NCBI RefSeq assembly: GCF_000009265.1
Contig: NC_008380.1
Location: 3,787,501-3,851,500, forward strand
Direction of reading: 5' to 3'
Source of the DNA: Rhizobium johnstonii 3841
GTDB lineage: Bacteria; Pseudomonadota; Alphaproteobacteria; Rhizobiales; Rhizobiaceae
DNA: 64,000 nt
Below, piece after piece: positions 61,172-64,000 of this stretch. Position numbers and translations under genes: made by a program. Below the pieces are notes generated by a model that saw nothing but the letters and a program-made list of their open reading frames with translations, was not told the origin of the DNA and did not search any database. The stretch's first letter is position 1. Each line of letters starts with the position of its first letter.

Positions 61172-62052
61172 ATTTATCGGTGCTTATCAACAATTTCAAT
61201 TACGGCAAGTATTTGCGCCCATGCATCGACAGTGTTCTGTCGCAGGTCTATCCCGACTTCGAAGTGATCGTGGTCGACGATGGTTCCACCGATGATTCCC
61301 GAGAGATTCTTGCTTCCTATGGCGAGCGGATCCTGACCGTGTTGAAGGAAAATGGCGGCCAGGCCTCGAGCTTCAATGCCGGTTTTGCGGCCGCAAGCGG
61401 CAATATCCTTTTTCTCCTCGATGCTGATGATGCGTTTCTGCCCGGCAAACTCGCCCGCATCGCCGAGATCTACGATCGCAACGAGATCGACTGGTGCTTC
61501 GACCGCGTGACGACCAATGAAGACGACCAGCCTCCTGCGGAGCTGCAGGTGACGCTGTTCGACAAGCGGGATACGCTGCGCAGAGGCGGCTTTCCCTCGC
61601 TTCCTGTGCCGACCTCCGGCTTGAGCTTCCGCCGCGATCTACTGTCTCAGATCCTGCCAATGTCTGTCGCGAAAGACGTCGTCCTCAGCGACAATTATAT
61701 CAAGTTTGCAGCCGCCTATCTGGGTCGCGGCGCCATCGTCGAAACACCGCTGACGTTTCAGCGCATTCATGAGTCGAACCGGTACACGGGCACAAGCAGG
61801 GCAAAGACGCTGCGCCCACGGATCATGATTGCGACTGGGCTCGAACTGGCACGCCGCTATGACGGGCTGCAGGCACTCGGCAAGAGCCTCGTGGCCGGCG
61901 GAATTGCCGAAACGACATCGCTTCTGAAGCTCCGGGGCGAAGCTCGCAACACGGTGGCCGGCGGTCCGTTCGGCGATGCCGCCGCGACCGAAGTGGCCTT
62001 GATGGCGGCGCGCAAGCGTTTGGGAAATATGCTGCGGAGAGGACAGTCATGA
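61168..62052 (+). CDS. Glycosyltransferase family 2
   Basis: A 294-residue GT2 from TTG 61168, which forms TTGA with the previous stop and has GCAGGAGG just upstream. Motifs: LSVLINNFNYGKYLRPCIDS, VVDDGSTDDSREIL, ILFLLDADDAFLPGKLARIA. A much longer in-frame reading upstream runs through the previous gene and is not real. Its first 25 codons are duplicated at 58989. Confidence 0.86.
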   Translation: MNLSVLINNFNYGKYLRPCIDSVLSQVYPDFEVIVVDDGSTDDSREILASYGERILTVLKENGGQASSFNAGFAAASGNILFLLDADDAFLPGKLARIAEIYDRNEIDWCFDRVTTNEDDQPPAELQVTLFDKRDTLRRGGFPSLPVPTSGLSFRRDLLSQILPMSVAKDVVLSDNYIKFAAAYLGRGAIVETPLTFQRIHESNRYTGTSRAKTLRPRIMIATGLELARRYDGLQALGKSLVAGGIAETTSLLKLRGEARNTVAGGPFGDAAATEVALMAARKRLGNMLRRGQS

Positions 62053-63029
62053 ATCAGCAAGAGACTTTTCCGCATTCATCCGTCGACACAGAAGCAGGCG
62101 CCGCACCGCTGAAGATTGCCGTCGGTGTGCTGACCTATCGGCGCCTCGACGGGATCGCCAAGCTGCTTGACGTCATGACGCGCCAGGTCAGGCACCCGGC
62201 TCGCCCCTATCATCTCACCATGGTGATCGTGGATAATGATGCGGCCGGCAGCGCGAGGACCACGGTAGAGAGCTTTGGCCAAACAGGTGCCTACGACCTG
62301 ATCTACGTCATCGAACAAAACCAGGGCATACCCTTTGCACGCAATCGCGCACTGGATTCAGCGCCTCCCGGCACTGACCTCTTCTGCTTTCTCGACGATG
62401 ACGAATGGCCGGTTGACGGCTGGCTGGATGCGATGCTGGAGACACGGGAGAAAAACCGCGCCGATTGCGTCTATGGCCCCGTCCAACCGGTCTATCCCGA
62501 AAACCCGCCGGAATATTTCATCAAGGCAAGGGTGTTCGAGCGCAAGAAGAACGAGGACGGTCAACGCATTTCTTATGCGGCATCGAACAACGTCATGTTC
62601 GACTATCCCCTGATCCGTTCATGGAATCTGCGTTTTGAAGAGAAGATGCGCTTCACCGGGGGCACGGATTACCTTTTCTTCAACCAAGCCATCCGCCGGG
62701 GCATGCAGGTCTTCTGGGCTGACAAGGCGCTTGTCCATGATATCGTTCCGGCCAGCCGGATGACCTGGAAATGGGTATTGCAAAGACAATACCGGCTCGG
62801 CAATACCTTCGCAGTCAGCGAGGTCTTGCATGGCAACCTCAAGCGCCGGATCTATCGCGCCGCCTATGGCGCCACGAGAGTTGTGCTTGGGCTGGCCATG
62901 CTGCCGGCGATCTTGATTTCACCCTATTGGGGCATGCGAGCCCTCACCCACCTTTTACGCGGCGCGGGCATGGTTAATGGGATTCTCGGACATGCATACC
63001 AGGAATACAAGCCCAATGCCGCTCTTTGA
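62049..63029 (+). CDS. pssC: Glycosyltransferase family 2, PssC-like by position
   Basis: A 326-residue GT2: IAVGVLTYRRLDGIAKLLDV, VIVDNDAAGSARTT, CFLDDDEWPVDGWLDA and GGTDYLFFNQAIRRGMQVFW, with one weak C-terminal hydrophobic segment (VVLGLAMLPAILISPYWG). In R. leguminosarum, pssC lies beside pssD and pssE and encodes a glucuronosyltransferase acting on the exopolysaccharide lipid intermediate. The assignment rests on family and order. It is followed by a 209-base gap before pssD. Confidence 0.72.
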   Translation: MNQQETFPHSSVDTEAGAAPLKIAVGVLTYRRLDGIAKLLDVMTRQVRHPARPYHLTMVIVDNDAAGSARTTVESFGQTGAYDLIYVIEQNQGIPFARNRALDSAPPGTDLFCFLDDDEWPVDGWLDAMLETREKNRADCVYGPVQPVYPENPPEYFIKARVFERKKNEDGQRISYAASNNVMFDYPLIRSWNLRFEEKMRFTGGTDYLFFNQAIRRGMQVFWADKALVHDIVPASRMTWKWVLQRQYRLGNTFAVSEVLHGNLKRRIYRAAYGATRVVLGLAMLPAILISPYWGMRALTHLLRGAGMVNGILGHAYQEYKPNAAL

Positions 63030-63238
63030 TATTGTTTACGCAGGCGCCCTTGGAAGAGTTCGGAGCGCCATTATGTTCGAGCTGAAGCATCACAAAGATT
63101 GGCTGTCCATGAACTTCAAGGCTTCAATCAACCGGGCCAAAAATGGTACAATTCCACTGAACTATCGTGACACAATCGCTGTTCGAACCGAACGGTTTTC
63201 GCCCTTATCCATCGGTCAAATATAGGAGATGCCTGTTT

Positions 63239-63697
63239 ATGACTGAGAAAAAATTGAAAGTTCTCGCTGCCTCGTCCGGAGGCGGCCACTGGGAACAGCT
63301 GATGGCCATGCGCGGCGCATTCGAGGGCTGCGATATCGTCTTTGCAACGACCATCCCGGGACTGCTTGCGAAATACGATATTCGCGGCGGACTAGTCCTT
63401 CCCGATTGCAGCCGCGACTCGATTACCATGTCGATCCGGTGCTTTTTCACCGCCTTCTCCATCGTCATCAAGCACAGGCCCGACGTCATCATCTCGACCG
63501 GTGCGGCACCCGGCCTCTTTTGCCTGCTGGCCGGCAAATTGACGGGCAAGCGGACGATCTGGATCGATAGCGTCGCCAATGTCGAGAAGCTGTCCCTATC
63601 GGGTAAATTGGCCGGCCATATTGCGACGCTCTGGCTCACGCAATGGCAACATCTGTCGAGGCCGGATGGCCCCCATTACGCAGGAGCTGTCCTTTGA
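63239..63697 (+). CDS. pssD: PssD: Alg14-like subunit of exopolysaccharide glycosyltransferase
   Basis: A 152-residue Alg14-type protein from ATG 63239 (GGAGAT upstream). Motifs: VLAASSGGGHWEQLMAMRGA and VIISTGAAPGLFCLLAGKL, and RTIWIDSVANVEKLSLSGKL. Alg14-type proteins anchor the catalytic Alg13-type partner. In R. leguminosarum PssD and PssE together add the second (glucuronic acid) sugar, beta-1,4 linked to the first glucose. The stop overlaps the pssE start as TTGA. Confidence 0.82.
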   Translation: MTEKKLKVLAASSGGGHWEQLMAMRGAFEGCDIVFATTIPGLLAKYDIRGGLVLPDCSRDSITMSIRCFFTAFSIVIKHRPDVIISTGAAPGLFCLLAGKLTGKRTIWIDSVANVEKLSLSGKLAGHIATLWLTQWQHLSRPDGPHYAGAVL

Positions 63698-64000
63698 TCC
63701 TTGTCACCGTCGGAACGCAGCTGCCGTTTGATCGCCTCGTCAAGGCTGTCGACACCTTCGCAAACGAACTGCCGAAACCGGTTCTGGCGCAGATCGGCAA
63801 GGGCACCTACACGCCACAGAATATGAAATGGATCAAGAATATCGAGCCCAAGGACTTTGACAACGTCTTTCGCGATGCAAGTGTCATCGTCTCTCATGCG
63901 GGAATTGGCACTGTGCTTACGGCCAAGCGTTTTGGAAAGCCGATCATTCTCGTTCCCCGACAGGCGGCTCTCGGCGAGCACCGAAACGATCATCAGCTCG
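63694..64000 (+). CDS. pssE: PssE: Alg13-like catalytic glycosyltransferase subunit (cut by window end)
   Basis: The first 102 codons from TTG 63694. Alg13/GT28 C-terminal-domain motifs are ILVTVGTQLPFDRLVKAVDT, VIVSHAGIGTVLTAKRFGKP and LVPRQAALGEHRNDHQ, the last being the donor-binding region. It pairs with PssD. The 3' end lies outside the window. Confidence 0.82.
   Translation, partial: MILVTVGTQLPFDRLVKAVDTFANELPKPVLAQIGKGTYTPQNMKWIKNIEPKDFDNVFRDASVIVSHAGIGTVLTAKRFGKPIILVPRQAALGEHRNDHQL

Noticed and set aside
62977..63225. 82-codon frame between pssC-like gene and pssD
   Set aside because: Starts inside the preceding gene and has no ribosome site or family features; treated as the pssD leader region.
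1..64000. CRISPR arrays, insertion sequences, rRNA genes, origins
   Set aside because: Looked for regularly spaced repeats, transposase motifs and rRNA-like sequence; none seen.

Overview
The window reads as a chromosomal segment of a fast-growing Rhizobium (R. leguminosarum / R. etli group). The basis is its gene content: a chvE-gguA-gguB-gguC sugar locus with a divergent gbpR-type regulator, an L-arabinonate dehydratase of the characterised R. leguminosarum type, an idhA-type inositol dehydrogenase, and a pss-type exopolysaccharide cluster ending in Alg14/Alg13-like pssD/pssE. No database search was possible, so species is inference.

Layout. (1) 0.1-4.7 kb: a secreted Cys-rich protein, a three-gene DevBCA-type export system (HlyD adaptor, FtsX-like permease, LolD-like ATPase) and two secreted proteins. 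(2) 4.9-9.4 kb: an EamA permease on the minus strand, a perfect 16-bp inverted repeat, then the conserved but poorly understood trio of circularly permuted ATP-grasp, alpha-E and transglutaminase-like proteins. (3) 9.8-20.7 kb: an HD-GYP response regulator, then on the minus strand a compact L-arabinose module. ChvE binds the sugar, GguAB imports it, and three enzymes (L-arabinonate dehydratase, 2-keto-3-deoxy-L-arabonate dehydratase GguC, alpha-ketoglutarate semialdehyde dehydrogenase) complete the non-phosphorylative route to alpha-ketoglutarate. The divergent LysR gene gbpR presumably controls it. (4) 20.8-24.4 kb: a J-domain protein, a Tat-exported Hint-domain protein, a small membrane protein and an inositol dehydrogenase. 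(5) 24.5-29.4 kb: a ROK repressor divergent from a xylFHG-type ABC transporter, with a perfect palindromic operator candidate between them. (6) 29.6-32 kb: tRNA-Arg(CCG), a small secreted protein and a DUF882 peptidase. (7) 32.5-42 kb: a glycan assembly/export module with a UDP-sugar epimerase/decarboxylase (and a decayed partial copy just upstream), three glycosyltransferases, a 1000-residue glycosyltransferase-methyltransferase-deacetylase fusion and an ABC exporter. (8) 42-43.3 kb: an AT-rich, largely non-coding gap. (9) 43.9-48.7 kb, minus strand: Xre regulator, BTAD/TPR regulator, a 70-residue peptide, YcaO, TfuA and an 82-residue protein. This looks like a RiPP (ribosomally made, modified peptide) cassette. 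(10) 49.2-64 kb: the exopolysaccharide cluster, with a GH10 glycanase, acetyltransferase, two pyruvyl transferases, a Wzx-type flippase and many glycosyltransferases, running off the right edge inside pssE.

The best candidates for undescribed biology are the TfuA/YcaO cassette with its 70-residue putative precursor, and the NodC/NodS/NodB-like fusion protein with a neighbouring ABC exporter. The exopolysaccharide cluster also shows direct evidence of tandem duplication followed by decay (58989-59177), and the same kind of decay is seen at 32465-32707.
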